Of a stretch of DNA of 64,000 nt, positions 22,399 through 32,718 are shown in pieces. A program made the translations under genes and the position numbers. The stretch covers positions 242,462 to 306,461 of the forward strand of contig NW_019716259.1 in the NCBI RefSeq assembly GCF_900074925.1, given 5' to 3'. The stretch comes from Ramularia collo-cygni (Eukaryota; Ascomycota; Dothideomycetes; Mycosphaerellales; Mycosphaerellaceae). Position 1 is the stretch's first letter. Each line of letters begins with the position of its first letter. Below the pieces are notes generated by a model that saw only the letters and a list, made by a program, of their open reading frames with translations, was not told the DNA's origin and ran no database searches.

Positions 22399-23077
22399 TT
22401 AGGTGACACAATCTATCAACGATTCGCACCGTTCGACGAGCCCTGGAAGCACGCTTGCAGATACCATGTTGGCTACCACAGGGGCCTTTGCCGACATCTT
22501 CCGCCTAGGAGATTGACAGTTGCCACTGAACCAGTATTTCTTTCCATCGGCTATAATGCCACCCACTCCCTGCAGAATCCCCTCCATATCATCAACATAC
22601 GATAATCGCCATGCCTTCTTCGTGTCTGCATCATTGTACAGTAGGGATCTGCAATACTGCAACGTGATATCTCCCCTTGTGGAAGCTGTGGACCGAAGAC
22701 GTGGCCGAAATGGGCGTGGACATAAATCGCCATGTTCTGACGGCAACTGTGGTCAGGAAGCTTCTCAACCTCAGCCAAGACCTTCTCAGGTAGCGATCTC
22801 ATCCATCGGGTTAGGGTAAGCGCATCTGGGGAATAGCAAGATACCAAAGGCCCGAAGATCGCTTGAGCGTTTTCCTGTTGAGTTGAAGCTGTGCCAGCGG
22901 CTTCGACCCCTCGTTGACGATGATGCTGCCTTTGGTGGTACCGCTGGGATATGGAGCCTTGTCGACAGTGGACATGAGCTTAAAGACCTGGTGGAATATC
23001 TCTTGCGGTGTATTCACCAATAAGCTCGCAGAGCCTGTCATGGTCGGCTCCCAATGTGGCTGAGATGGGCGTTGCAA
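22399..23077 (-). pseudogene. Decayed F-box-like paralogue
   Basis: Reads as a broken relative of the intact gene at 23589-24425. From 23077 downward one frame gives LVNTPQEIFHQVFKLM, then GSIIVNEGSKPLAQLQLNRKTLK, matching the NNLPQELYDEIMNF and SPIVNAQ...QLAINHK blocks of the intact gene. At about 22811-22850 the frame is lost. The next conserved block, TRWMRSLPEKVLAEVEKL (compare KRWMRSLPIEAMAEIRQA), continues in another frame. The tail toward 22399 is low quality. No GT-AG intron bridges the shift well. I infer a decayed duplicate, though an error in the assembly at one base would restore the main join. Confidence 0.6.
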
Positions 23078-23588
23078 TCATTGATGCGTGGTCTGATGTG
23101 GCCGAAGCCATTGTCGTTTATGCAGTCTCGAATGAACAGGTGTCTGAGAGTGCTGTTGCTCGCGACGTCTTGGGTACGGGGCTTTGGCAATGGTGTGAAC
23201 TTCCCTTAATGCGCGCACAGCGAACAATGAACACAAGTCCAGTGTAGCTCGTTGTCGTTGTTGTATGGCGCGGGTGCTCAAAAAAATACCCGAGTGTAGT
23301 GACGACCGCAAAGTTTATTCGCCGAGGGTCGCCCGAATCAGCTGAAGGGCATGTGCATGTGTTGTGAACTCCCGTCTCCAACGAGGTGAAGAGGATGCGA
23401 CACATAACGATGGCCAATAAAAAACACTCCAGGGCTTAAAAAGTAGCTGCCGACAAGCTCAACGCCGCAATGTCTAGATTGGCACACCACGGGATGCGGG
23501 AAAATGCTGGTCGTAAATCATCAACGCTAATTTTAGTCAAAATGATTTCCTCAAGGTGCCGTTCAATCCAACGAATCTCGATTCTTGC

Positions 23589-24425
23589 TCAGTGCCATTT
23601 GTACCAATTCCTTGCAACGGTAGCAAACTCCTGCGCCCTGGTGCTTTTACCGGCACAGGATTGCCTCGTTTCAATGCTCAGGTCCCAGGTCTTCCAGATA
23701 TCTCCTCCAATCTTGGGCTTTCCGACAGCACGCTCCGGCCTGGTGTATATTCCAGTGAAGATGCAGGAGGCAGTGGCTTCCACGACACGGGCTTGTCGAA
23801 TTTCAGCCATTGCTTCAATAGGTAATGATCGCATCCATCGTTTTAAGACCCCATGGTCGGAGAATATAAAAGTAGTGCGACCGTAGAAATCCTTGAGGGT
23901 TTCCTGGCGGATCTTGTGGTTGATGGCGAGCTGAACAGGAGGCCGGTATGTTTCGTCAATATATTGTGCGTTTACAATAGGGGATCCATTCTTAGTCGAG
24001 CTTGGGAAAGTGTCGTTGCCGGCGTCGCAGACCAAAGTGAAGTTCATGATTTCATCATAGAGCTCTTGGGGCAGATTGTTCAGCCGCCCTCGCAGTTGTT
24101 CCAAGTCGACTGTTGACGGGTTTGTCCATGAATTGAAGCGCGAGGTGTAATCAGGCCGCCGTATGGAAAGAGATGCCAAATCCTCGGGTGAGCCTGGCGT
24201 CGAAGGTCGTCGACTTTGTTGAAATTCACTCTTGGTTTGAAGCTGTAGGTCATGAGGTCGCAGACCTTGCCTGTGTTGCACAGCTGACATGGCTGTTAAT
24301 AGAACTGGAAACGAAGAACTGGACTGTGTTCTTTGTCTGCTTTTGCTTCTTCCTGTAATCGGGGAGTCAAAGTTGAGAGCTCGGAGAGGGTTGGATGAGG
24401 AAGAAACGAATCCTGATTTATCCAC
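23589..24425 (-). CDS. F-box-like hypothetical protein
   Basis: Single frame of 278 residues in a fungal family I know only by style. A Ser/Arg-rich disordered N-terminus (~1-100; alternative start at MSAVQHRQG) precedes LRGRLNNLPQELYDEIMNFTLV (~110-131), an F-box-like helix pair. Then come SPIVNAQYIDETYRPPVQLAINHKIRQETLKDFYGRTTFIF and LKRWMRSLP (~195). The last ~75 residues contain a Trp/Lys-rich tail. This arrangement (LPxEL-D-I..., QL-IN-K-R-E-, FYG-T-F-F) is common in Dothideomycete families expanded in copy number. Substrate recognition or degradation roles are inference. A decayed paralogue lies 0.5 kb downstream. Confidence 0.68.
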   Translation of the reverse strand: MDKSGFVSSSSNPLRALNFDSPITGRSKSRQRTQSSSSFPVLLTAMSAVQHRQGLRPHDLQLQTKSEFQQSRRPSTPGSPEDLASLSIRRPDYTSRFNSWTNPSTVDLEQLRGRLNNLPQELYDEIMNFTLVCDAGNDTFPSSTKNGSPIVNAQYIDETYRPPVQLAINHKIRQETLKDFYGRTTFIFSDHGVLKRWMRSLPIEAMAEIRQARVVEATASCIFTGIYTRPERAVGKPKIGGDIWKTWDLSIETRQSCAGKSTRAQEFATVARNWYKWH

Positions 24426-25342
24426 ACACGGAGGGTCGGCAAGAAGGAGCGGAGGATTGAACGTGCGATGATGGCTGTTGCATCGCCTGACTCCACCGAG
24501 CCCACTCGCGTGCGTACATCTTCATGGATGAGCTTCCAGATCTCATGGCGCGCCCAGCTTCGATCGCTCGCGGCAAATCGATACCGAAGTTTTGCCAGGT
24601 TACTGATGTCATGTCAGACCAAACCCACATGGCAACAGGGTGCAGAGTGGATACGTGCACCCGAGCACCGACTCCTCTCTCTGCAGAATATTTTCATAAA
24701 TTTTCTGATCCAGTTTGGCGATAGTACTCAGGAGTCGAAGTGCTGAATTATCTGAATGTGAAAGCACTGGGATAGCAGTGCGACCACTGATCTTGGCAAG
24801 GCGTCGCAATCCGCAGAGCAAGTCGTCTTGGACTACAGGGGAGAGCTGCTGGAACCCCAACCGCTGATTGCCGTATTGGCCTAGCGATTCGACTGGACAC
24901 GGCACCACTTTGGGCTGTGCAGCGTCCATCAACAGCATGATCGTCAGGGATTGCCGAGTTGGGCATGCTTCATCCGAAAGGCTACAGAGTTCGTGCGACC
25001 GAGGAAAGGCACAGCCTTCTGTTCGGAAAGCGTCTCCACTCGAACGTCCTTGTCAGTCAGTTTCCGCTCGTAACCGACAACGATCAGATTGATTCAAACC
25101 AATCGCCCGGCAAGGTCTTCTGAAAGACAACTCGGCATGGAGGTTCATGCTCTGTCATACCATCCCTCCGCGTCCGGAGGACATTCGATGCGTATGCATT
25201 CACAGCATAAGTGTACGCTCAATTGGGGTAGTTTAGCCCAACAGGTACGTCGAGACACTCATCTGGAGTGGGATTCCCAAGTCGGACCCTGAGCATTCGA
25301 TTCCGCCTGTTTCACCGAGTGAACTGNGAACCTCTCTCAACC
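24426..25342. other. Intergenic region, possibly with coding relics
   Basis: Minus-strand frames near 24610-24940 contain a leucine-rich helical stretch (LLSTIAKLDQKIYENIL) but no full domain and no consistent exon structure. They may be remnants of another F-box-like copy. Nothing else supported. Confidence 0.35.
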
Positions 25343-25668
25343 TCAGGTCTTGTCCGGCTTCTCCTGATCCTGACCAGTTGTCGAACCATTGTGGGCTGAT
25401 GCAGTTGCGCCTCCATGTTGCGTGAGTCTCTGCTGCTCTTCGGTCTGCGCTAACAGCATCTCAATTTTCGCTTCCATGGCGGTAAGTTGCTTCTCCAGTG
25501 CTGCAGCTGTCTGCTCTCCTTTCGCTAGCTCTTGAAACGCCTGTGTACTGCTATCAGCCCATGTCCATCGACCCCCGCACTGCTGGCGCTGATGCTGACC
25601 TTGGCCAAATTAGCGGCATCGTGAGGATCCGGGGAAGTGTTGTTAGTGTCTCGATCTTGAGATGCCAT
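25343..25668 (-). CDS. Small conserved-looking coiled-coil protein (88 aa)
   Basis: Two short exons, 25668-25600 (23 codons) and 25540-25343 (66 codons with TGA), separated by a 59-bp intron (donor GTCAGC, acceptor ACACAG), phase 0. Exon 2 gives AFQELAKGEQTAAALEKQLTAMEAKIEMLLAQTEEQQ, a heptad-like coiled coil, then a Gly/Ser/Gln-rich tail ending DKT. The AFxELAKGEQTAxALExxLTxMExKI pattern reads like a conserved short fungal protein, but I cannot name the family. Start at MASQDRD because the next upstream ATG (25773) adds only low-complexity residues. It diverges from the cyclotransferase-like gene, with 278 bp between starts. The donor is non-standard, so the splice should be treated as likely rather than certain. 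Confidence 0.7.
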
Positions 25669-25946
25669 GGCGGTAGTCGGTGGTCGGTGGTCGGTGGTTG
25701 GGATGCGGAGATCGTGTGGCGGTCTGCTGTGCGGGTGATGTGACGACGAGCGAGTGTTGCGGATTGATGACATTGACAGGCTCTAGCTCGAGGAGATTCA
25801 CCTTGGCGCCAATGTCATCGGAGGTCACAGATGCCGAGTACCCGATCTTGCTTTGAAATGCTGCTCCTACACTGACGATGCGGCTTTGTTTGGCGGCGAT
25901 GTAGGGTGCTGTAACTTGCGGGAGTGTTGTCTCCCTCGGACAAGAA

Positions 25947-27122
25947 TTGGCGCCAAAGCCTCCAGCAAAAATATCACCATTTCGACGTGCAGTCATGGAT
26001 ACAGGGATCTCTGAAACCATCAGCCCATCATCAACGCTCGCGGCAGACCACGAGCACGCCATCCTGAGTCGAACGACAACAAGCACGACCAAGCACCATC
26101 ATCAGCATACTCATCAAGCGCCGCCGCCATGTACCGCGCGTCTGCAGGCTTCTCAGGAAGAGCGGCCGTTTAATCTGAACCAGTTCGTGGAGGAGACGCA
26201 CACAACCAATGAACCTACCGTTTTGTATCTGGCCTATGGCAGCAACCTCTCCATAGAAAAGTTTCGCGGCGCCCGCGGCATAGAGCCTTTGTCCCAGATC
26301 AACGTGATAGTGCCATCCCTACGGCTTACATTTGACCTGCCGGGCATACCCTACCTGGAGCCTTGTTTCGCAAATTCCGCCAAACGAGATCCTGAGAATG
26401 GTTCTACTAGGGAAGAAAGTGGAGGGTTGACAAGGAAGCGAGGATATCGCAAAGACGAATGGCACAAGGGAATGGTGGGTGTGGTGTATGAGGTGACTGC
26501 AAAGGACTATGCGCATATCATAGCCACTGAGGGCGGCGGCTCCACTTACGCGGATGTTCTTGTAGACTGCCATCCCTTTGTAAGCTCTGATGTACATGTC
26601 CCTGTGGAGCAACATCCTACCACGCCCTCGTTCAAAGCTCACACCCTCTTCGCGCCTGCCACGCTGCCCGGAGAGCGCCCACCAAAGGATGGCGGTCGCT
26701 TGCAACGTCCACGGTCCAGCTATGCTCAGGCTTCAGCCCGGTACCTGAAGCTCATTACTGATGGTGCTGCTGAGCTTGGGCTTCCAAATGAGTACCAGCA
26801 GTACTTGCTCTCCATACGGCCATATCGGATCACGACGTATAAACAGCGCGCTGGGATGCTTCTCTTCTCGGTCATGTGGGTGCCTTTTTTCCTGTTACTG
26901 TTCGCGCTCGGTCGGATGTTCCAGGACAAGAACGGCATTGCTCCTCCATGGCTCGCCAAGCTCACTGCCACGATCTTCAAGGCGGTCTGGACGAGTTACG
27001 ACAACGTCTTTGAGCCGGCGTTTGGCGATGGAGAGCGAACGATTGGGGATGATGTTGGTGTCCTTGGCGACGGCGCGAATACGCGCGTCTACAACACAGA
27101 TCTTGAGAAAATGGCAGGATGA
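25947..27122 (+). CDS. Gamma-glutamylcyclotransferase-like protein with membrane segment
   Basis: 391 residues, no intron. Residues ~92-270 match the gamma-glutamylcyclotransferase-like fold: LYLAYGSNLS (the YGSNL nucleotide/substrate loop), then LRLTFDLPGIPYLEPCFANS and GMVGVVYEVTAKDYAHIIATEGGG, whose Glu is the expected catalytic acid. In these enzymes the fold cyclises gamma-glutamyl groups to 5-oxoproline. The C-terminal part carries a hydrophobic stretch (MLLFSVMWVPFFLLLFALG, ~310-330), so the protein is probably membrane-anchored. It resembles fungal GliK-like enzymes in fold, but no gliotoxin-type cluster is present. The N-terminus is His/Thr-rich and disordered. An alternative start lies at 25995. 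Confidence 0.85.
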   Translation: MAPKPPAKISPFRRAVMDTGISETISPSSTLAADHEHAILSRTTTSTTKHHHQHTHQAPPPCTARLQASQEERPFNLNQFVEETHTTNEPTVLYLAYGSNLSIEKFRGARGIEPLSQINVIVPSLRLTFDLPGIPYLEPCFANSAKRDPENGSTREESGGLTRKRGYRKDEWHKGMVGVVYEVTAKDYAHIIATEGGGSTYADVLVDCHPFVSSDVHVPVEQHPTTPSFKAHTLFAPATLPGERPPKDGGRLQRPRSSYAQASARYLKLITDGAAELGLPNEYQQYLLSIRPYRITTYKQRAGMLLFSVMWVPFFLLLFALGRMFQDKNGIAPPWLAKLTATIFKAVWTSYDNVFEPAFGDGERTIGDDVGVLGDGANTRVYNTDLEKMAG

Positions 27123-27328
27123 AATGCACGCAAGAATAAATGCTCGTCTTCGCCAATTGTCGATCAGGTTTGAATTCCTCCAAAACACATCCATTTTTGA
27201 AGTCAAGGTCGGTCCTGCCGTTTTTGTTTTCGTCAGGCTTCAGCCTCCGCCGCACTTCACTTCCTACGTCTTTCCGTTCCTATGCATGCGCACCCAATCA
27301 ATTACTCGTAATCTTGACATGGCCTGCC

Positions 27329-30300
27329 ATGGCTCCGACCATCAGAAGAGTGCAAAGCCAAGAGATTATTAACGTCAGCCTGGATTCGTTCTCGGACCCG
27401 GTCTTGAAAAACACTCCACCGCGATCCGCGCCTTCACCAGTGAACGACGAGACTGGGGAAGAAGACCGCATTGAGGAGACTCTCACTTACGAGCCTCCTG
27501 CGGGTGATGCATGCGGCGGGGAGGTGCATCCTACAGACGTCGCCGACGGTTTTGTCAAAGGCCCACCAGTGGCGCTCGGACGCGACAAATCAGCTCAAGC
27601 AGCGACGACGTCCAGGGAGCCAAATCCGGCCACACACGATACTCAAGCCATAGGAGCGCACCTGTATAGCAGCGCTACCGCCGCTGTTGACACAGCAGGA
27701 GAGGTGAAGATCGCTCAACTCCAGGAAGCCGAAGAAGATCTGTACGGAGCAACTCCTCCACGCAAGAGCCAAATTGTCCTCCTGGAGCCAGGTGAACGGA
27801 GGGATTTGACGCATGTCCCCACGACAGCTGTAGCTTTGCATTCTACTGCCTCGATCGAGACTGCAACGAAAGAGGGTGGCTCTGAGGCAGCTCCGCCGCA
27901 GACAGCACCACAGTCGACCGTTCAGCACCTGGCAACGCACATTCATGCTGTAAGTACAGCATTGTCGCTAGCTGAACACGCAACATCACATACCACCGTA
28001 ATGGCTTTGGGAAGCAAGGAAACGCGGTCCACTGGAAAGCTGCCTTCGGGCAAAGGAGCGCTTGCCGCACTGCAAGCGAGGAAGCAGCGATCTTGCGGTC
28101 ACTCCAGAGAGGCGTCTACCAAGCAATTCCAGAAAGCAGTTGCAAAGGAAGGTCCAGCTACGAAGCTAGCCGGAGCCCGTTCGCGCCCAGTAGGCTCGGT
28201 TTCAAAGGGCCCATCTGGAGCTACCAAGGTCAAAGACACAATGAAGGGCGATCCAATTCTTCGCACTACCGCCAAAGGCAGCCCCTCGACTCGCTCGTAT
28301 CCTCGAGAATCTCCTCAAATCAAGCCTGCTGATCGCAAGCGCAAAGCCGGGTCCGGGATGGTCGATGGAGAGAGTAAGAGCACTGATGCACCTGACCATG
28401 TCAACAAACGAGCGAAACCCGCGATGCGCAACAGGATCGCTTCGCCGACAGTGAGCGCGGCACATCATTCGGATCATCGTCCATCGAGTGACGTCTTCGA
28501 TCTTCCTGGGTCACCTACTGAAGCTGATCCCATCAAAGCAGCAAGAAAGCGTATCAGCAGGCCTGTCTTAGAGGCCGCCACGGCCGCCATTGGGATAAAG
28601 ACTGCGGCACCCGAGAAACTTTCGGCGACAGTCAAGGAAAAGCCAAGTCAGATGCCTGTTGATGAGCATGAGGGCCAGAGACGACAGCTTCGCCCAAGGA
28701 AACCAATGCGACAGCCTCAAATCGAGGAGGAAGCCGATGGGAAGGAGGAAGTTGTCGTTGTCGATGGAGCTGGGCCTCATCACGCTAAGAAACCTGATGC
28801 CGAAGCCTCATCTGCCGGTGACTCTGTGAAGCCGCACGAGAAAATCGCTCAAGTTGTTCGGCGGAGTGAGCATTTGCAAGGAAACGAGGCGCGTCAGGGT
28901 CAGGAGGTCAACTCTGTGGGCTCTCGCCCGATTACAAGCATCGAACCTGCCGTTTCCCTGCCAGACAATGCCAATCCAACAGGCAGTCAGTTCAATGCAA
29001 TCGTCCTCTCCGACGGCAGCGAGTTGAGCTCAAGCATTGAATACGGCTCTCCACCACCTGGGCTGTTGCCAGACGTGTCGCCTGAGGTGTCTCGAAGACC
29101 AGCTACTCGACTTGAGACCCCTGCAGCTATGCAATCTAGCCCGCCCAGGGCTTTCTCGTATGCTGGGTCACAGTCGCGTCGTGGTACTGGTCGGTCTCGC
29201 AACACACAAATCATCGGATTTGGCAAAGCAGGTCCTCTCAATCAAGGCTCAGTTCCAAAGTCGTGGCACACGAACGCTTCCGTGCCTCCCTCGACTGTTC
29301 CCCTGAATTGGGGCTCTGCAACCGGAAGTGTCATCAACATGGCGCGGAAGAAAGCGTCATCTGTTGCGACAAGTGTGCGCAGTGGGAAATCTAATGTTGC
29401 TGCACCACCCAGCAATGTAGCCTACGATGTGCACGACGCCCTTGCGGGGCTGGCTAAAAGCAGACCACAAGCACCAGTCGGTACCACTTTCACCGTCAAC
29501 GCTGTTCAACTCCCAGTGTCAGCTTCAGAAGAACGTGAGCATGGTTCGGGAATGCATGCGACTGAAGTAGATCACGAAGATCATGACAGCGGATTCAACA
29601 CTATCAACGATTTGGAGAACTTCATCAACTCGCCGTCGCCAAGTNAACAGCTGCATGCAGAGTTGGAGCAAGCACCTACTGCTTCCCAGATCATAATGCC
29701 TCCGCCACAACGCAAAATACATTCGCCGCAAATGGCTACAGAAGTCAAAACAAGCGAACCAAACAGAGCCACCGCAGTGTCACGTCCGTTTTCCACCGCA
29801 TATGCAGCAACACAATCGCGAAGTAGGACAGGAATATCACAGACAGCTCAACGCGACCCAATCATAGCGACAGAGCTAGTAGGAACCGGAGCGACTACGT
29901 CAATCTCAAGTGGCCCATACAAGTCCGCCGCAAAACAACCAATGCCAGCAGATGCGTCCGAAGGGCCACCTCCGAAACGTGCGAAAGCGACAAGCTCCAA
30001 GGTAGAGATTGACACCGAGTCTTTCTCTTCGAACATTGCGATATCGAACAAGGCGGAAGCAGGAAAGTCTGTCGATGCTCGACGCTCGGTGGGTCCAAAG
30101 GAGCTTACTACAAGTCATCCCAAGACAACGACACTCGTTCCCGCTCAGCCGGAGATTGAGCACACTGCAACGGCGTTTAAAAAGCAAAGCGTAAAGTTCG
30201 CGACGGCCGTGGGGTCAAAAGACCACTTTTCTGAGCCCCAGCCGCCTGAGGAGCCGAGTCCTTTCAAGACGGCCGACCCCCTTCCAAGGCCCATCAACCC

Positions 30301-31537
30301 AGTAGTTACTCGGAACGAGCAGCCCAGACGTCTCAATAATGCTCGACGAAAATCGAATCGTCAACTGTCCCAGAACTCGCAAACCGTCGACTTAAATGGC
30401 AGTCCAGTACCACCTGATATGGATGTCGCCGAGGCTTCTACTGTCCTTGAAACGTTCTCGCAACAAGCAGACGAGTCTTCAGTCCGCTCTCAGCAAACTT
30501 CGCCCCACCTCAAAACTCCCATGATCTTAGCCGATCATATCGAAGATGCCGCTTACTCGGTGCCGCCCTCGCATCAGCCACCAGCCCTGCCAAGCAACAA
30601 GAAGGCACTGCCCGGCCCTTCAGGCTCGAGCTCCAAGACTATGCGGCATGTCAAACTCACAGAGGCGGAGTTAGATTTGGTGATGAACAGGCGCATCGAA
30701 ATGCCAGCCGGATCTGATCCGTTTGCATCATCACGCGAAGAATCTCAAGGCTTCGTCTACGGTGCTCAGCAGGGAGAACATTTACTCCAGCGGACGCTCA
30801 ACTTAGCTTATGACCTCGGACAGCCTGCTGTTGAGAAAGCAACGAGATCTAATATAGGGTTGCGATCGCCAGTGCAGAAAGTGCCGACAAAGCCCCCCGA
30901 GACAGTGACAGCTCCCGAATTCACCAACAAGTTTGCATCAGATCTTGAAAAGCAGGTTGCGGCCATCCGTGAGCATATTGCCTTTACTCGTGCTGTCGAC
31001 GAAGACCCAGACAAGACCCTCGTGGACGACTGCAGCCAGGAGACCGAGGTCTCCAAAGAAGTCTCGGAGATTTCTTCACCAGTTTCGTGTTCAGGTGGCA
31101 CGCCGGAGATGTTCGAAGAGCCGGAGCCTAGCTCGCAGTCGTCGGAAGGAGATGAAGAAGATTTACGTGTATGGCGAAAAGGCTTGAAGCTGCATCAGCT
31201 TGGACTCTATGNGGAACTCGTGAGGATTGCTCGCGTCGTGACTGGGTACGTCGCTGGGCAGGAGGCCTCCGCCGAGATCATGATCGACGACAACTATCGA
31301 CGGGAGTTGATCCTGATTGAGCGGGAAGAAGAAGTACAGAAGAAGCAGTACAAGCAGTACATATCAAATCTGCAACAGAAGAAGAACGAGAAGATTCGGG
31401 AGCTGCTGGATCTCGAAAAGGTCTTGCTGGGAGTGCTAGATGCTTCAGCGGCCTCTTGGGAGGAGCACTGTCGAGGAAGAGCCGAACGGGAGCATGCTAA
31501 TCGGAAGATTGATGCCCTGATTGCCAGCTGTTCTTGA
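27329..31537 (+). CDS. Large disordered protein with C-terminal coiled coil
   Basis: 1402 residues from MAPTIRRVQ (frame open upstream to 27140). Nearly all of it is low-complexity: Ser/Thr/Pro/Lys-rich with many short basic clusters (KRAKPAMRNR, RRQLRPRKPMRQ, PPKRAKATSSK) that look like nuclear localisation signals. The last ~140 residues are ordered: EDLRVWRKGLKLHQLGLYxELVRIARVVTGYVAG, then a long Glu/Lys helix (LIEREEEVQKKQYKQYISNLQQKKNEKI) with strong coiled-coil character. No catalytic domain. A chromatin or nuclear scaffold role is plausible but only inferred. No intron is needed; Ns at 29645 and 31212 cost two residues. Confidence 0.78.
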   Translation: MAPTIRRVQSQEIINVSLDSFSDPVLKNTPPRSAPSPVNDETGEEDRIEETLTYEPPAGDACGGEVHPTDVADGFVKGPPVALGRDKSAQAATTSREPNPATHDTQAIGAHLYSSATAAVDTAGEVKIAQLQEAEEDLYGATPPRKSQIVLLEPGERRDLTHVPTTAVALHSTASIETATKEGGSEAAPPQTAPQSTVQHLATHIHAVSTALSLAEHATSHTTVMALGSKETRSTGKLPSGKGALAALQARKQRSCGHSREASTKQFQKAVAKEGPATKLAGARSRPVGSVSKGPSGATKVKDTMKGDPILRTTAKGSPSTRSYPRESPQIKPADRKRKAGSGMVDGESKSTDAPDHVNKRAKPAMRNRIASPTVSAAHHSDHRPSSDVFDLPGSPTEADPIKAARKRISRPVLEAATAAIGIKTAAPEKLSATVKEKPSQMPVDEHEGQRRQLRPRKPMRQPQIEEEADGKEEVVVVDGAGPHHAKKPDAEASSAGDSVKPHEKIAQVVRRSEHLQGNEARQGQEVNSVGSRPITSIEPAVSLPDNANPTGSQFNAIVLSDGSELSSSIEYGSPPPGLLPDVSPEVSRRPATRLETPAAMQSSPPRAFSYAGSQSRRGTGRSRNTQIIGFGKAGPLNQGSVPKSWHTNASVPPSTVPLNWGSATGSVINMARKKASSVATSVRSGKSNVAAPPSNVAYDVHDALAGLAKSRPQAPVGTTFTVNAVQLPVSASEEREHGSGMHATEVDHEDHDSGFNTINDLENFINSPSPSXQLHAELEQAPTASQIIMPPPQRKIHSPQMATEVKTSEPNRATAVSRPFSTAYAATQSRSRTGISQTAQRDPIIATELVGTGATTSISSGPYKSAAKQPMPADASEGPPPKRAKATSSKVEIDTESFSSNIAISNKAEAGKSVDARRSVGPKELTTSHPKTTTLVPAQPEIEHTATAFKKQSVKFATAVGSKDHFSEPQPPEEPSPFKTADPLPRPINPVVTRNEQPRRLNNARRKSNRQLSQNSQTVDLNGSPVPPDMDVAEASTVLETFSQQADESSVRSQQTSPHLKTPMILADHIEDAAYSVPPSHQPPALPSNKKALPGPSGSSSKTMRHVKLTEAELDLVMNRRIEMPAGSDPFASSREESQGFVYGAQQGEHLLQRTLNLAYDLGQPAVEKATRSNIGLRSPVQKVPTKPPETVTAPEFTNKFASDLEKQVAAIREHIAFTRAVDEDPDKTLVDDCSQETEVSKEVSEISSPVSCSGGTPEMFEEPEPSSQSSEGDEEDLRVWRKGLKLHQLGLYXELVRIARVVTGYVAGQEASAEIMIDDNYRRELILIEREEEVQKKQYKQYISNLQQKKNEKIRELLDLEKVLLGVLDASAASWEEHCRGRAEREHANRKIDALIASCS

Positions 31538-31903
31538 TCTTCGATGCATGAAAGGTGGAGTGATCGTTTGACTCTTTCGCTATGGTGAGGCACATTTGCA
31601 AGCAGACGACGGGGTCGAGAAGTGGCTTACTATGTATGTAATAGCTGATAGCAGACAAGTGCTGGACCAATGTGAATACAAATTATGTTCGAGGAGTCAA
31701 CAGCGCTTTTCAGATCGCATCGCTCATCGTTGTTCTTCGCTCAGCATGTAGGAGTACAGGCAACATGGCATTCATTGTGCTGGCCGGTTAGGAAACGTGA
31801 GCACCAGCCAGAATGTGATCCGAGCACTCTCTTCGGGATTCTCGACAAAGTTTTGTTGCACTCCCTCAGTAGTTTCTTACAACATCATTGTTTCGGAAGG
31901 AAG
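31538..31903. other. Intergenic region
   Basis: Between two plus-strand genes. The frame into the next gene is open upstream of its chosen ATG, but the upstream residues are not conserved-looking. Nothing else supported. Confidence 0.4.
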
Positions 31904-32718
31904 ATGGGCAACGATGAAGAAGGAAGGCAATTGGCGACTCCAGAGTTCTGGAACGCTCGCTACGACTCAAAGTCTGACGGAGTGAACCCAACTCACGAAT
32001 GGTTCCAGACTTATGCCGCGCTGGAGCCATTCTTTCAACGCCATCTATTCCCACTCCAAGCCAACGAGGGAAACCCACAGATCTTGCATCTCGGGTCAGG
32101 AGATAGCGTCTGTCTAATCGATTGTCTTGCGGGATGCACACACCAGCTAATAATATTGCCCGATAGACCGTTCCTTCCGAGCTCTCAGCTCAAGGTTTTA
32201 CCAACCAGCTTTGTGTTGACTTCTCCCACGCCGTCGTTGATCTGATGACGAGCCGCAATAATAATGACGCAAATTCTGGCATTTCTTGGATGCTTGCCGA
32301 CGTTCGCGATATGCACGACATGCCTAGCAAGTCTTTTGACGTGGCGTTCGACAAGGGCACGCTTGATGCCATGATTCATGGCTCACCATGGAGTCCACCT
32401 GATGAGGTTCTCGACAACACTGGTCGATATATCAACGAGGTAGGATATCCTGTCTCCTCCTTTGCATCATTTTTTTTTTTTTCGTCTTCATTTGCTGAGA
32501 TGGGAAGGTAGGTTCATCGCGTTCTCAAAGACGACGGAGTTTTCTTGTACGTCACGTATCGACAGCCACATTTCATGAAGCCTTTGCTTAATCGGGACAA
32601 TATTTGGGATCTTGACATGGAGTACCTCTCAAACGATAAGGGCTCGTTTGAGTATCATGGGTTTATCTTGAGAAAGAGTTCTACCAAGGACTCTGGAGCT
32701 ACAAGCCAAGCATCTTGA
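31904..32718 (+). CDS. EEF1AKMT4/METTL13-like methyltransferase
   Basis: SAM-dependent methyltransferase closest in style to EEF1A lysine methyltransferase 4. Exons are 31904-32107, 32167-32439 and 32512-32718, with introns of 59 and 72 bp, all joints phase 0; 227 residues. Features: FWNARYDSKSD with WFQTY at the N-terminus, motif I ILHLGSGDSTVPSELSAQGF, CVDFSHAVVDLM (acidic motif II), ADVRDM, FDVAFDKGTLDAMI (the family's DKGTLDA signature) and VHRVLKDDGVFLYVTYRQPHF. The expected target is a lysine of elongation factor eEF1A in the cytosol; this is family knowledge, not shown here. The second intron contains a T-run at 32471-32482. Confidence 0.9.

Noticed and set aside
24609..24938. Possible third F-box-like copy
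   Set aside because: Only one leucine-rich helix is suggestive; no LPxEI block and no exon structure, so not called.
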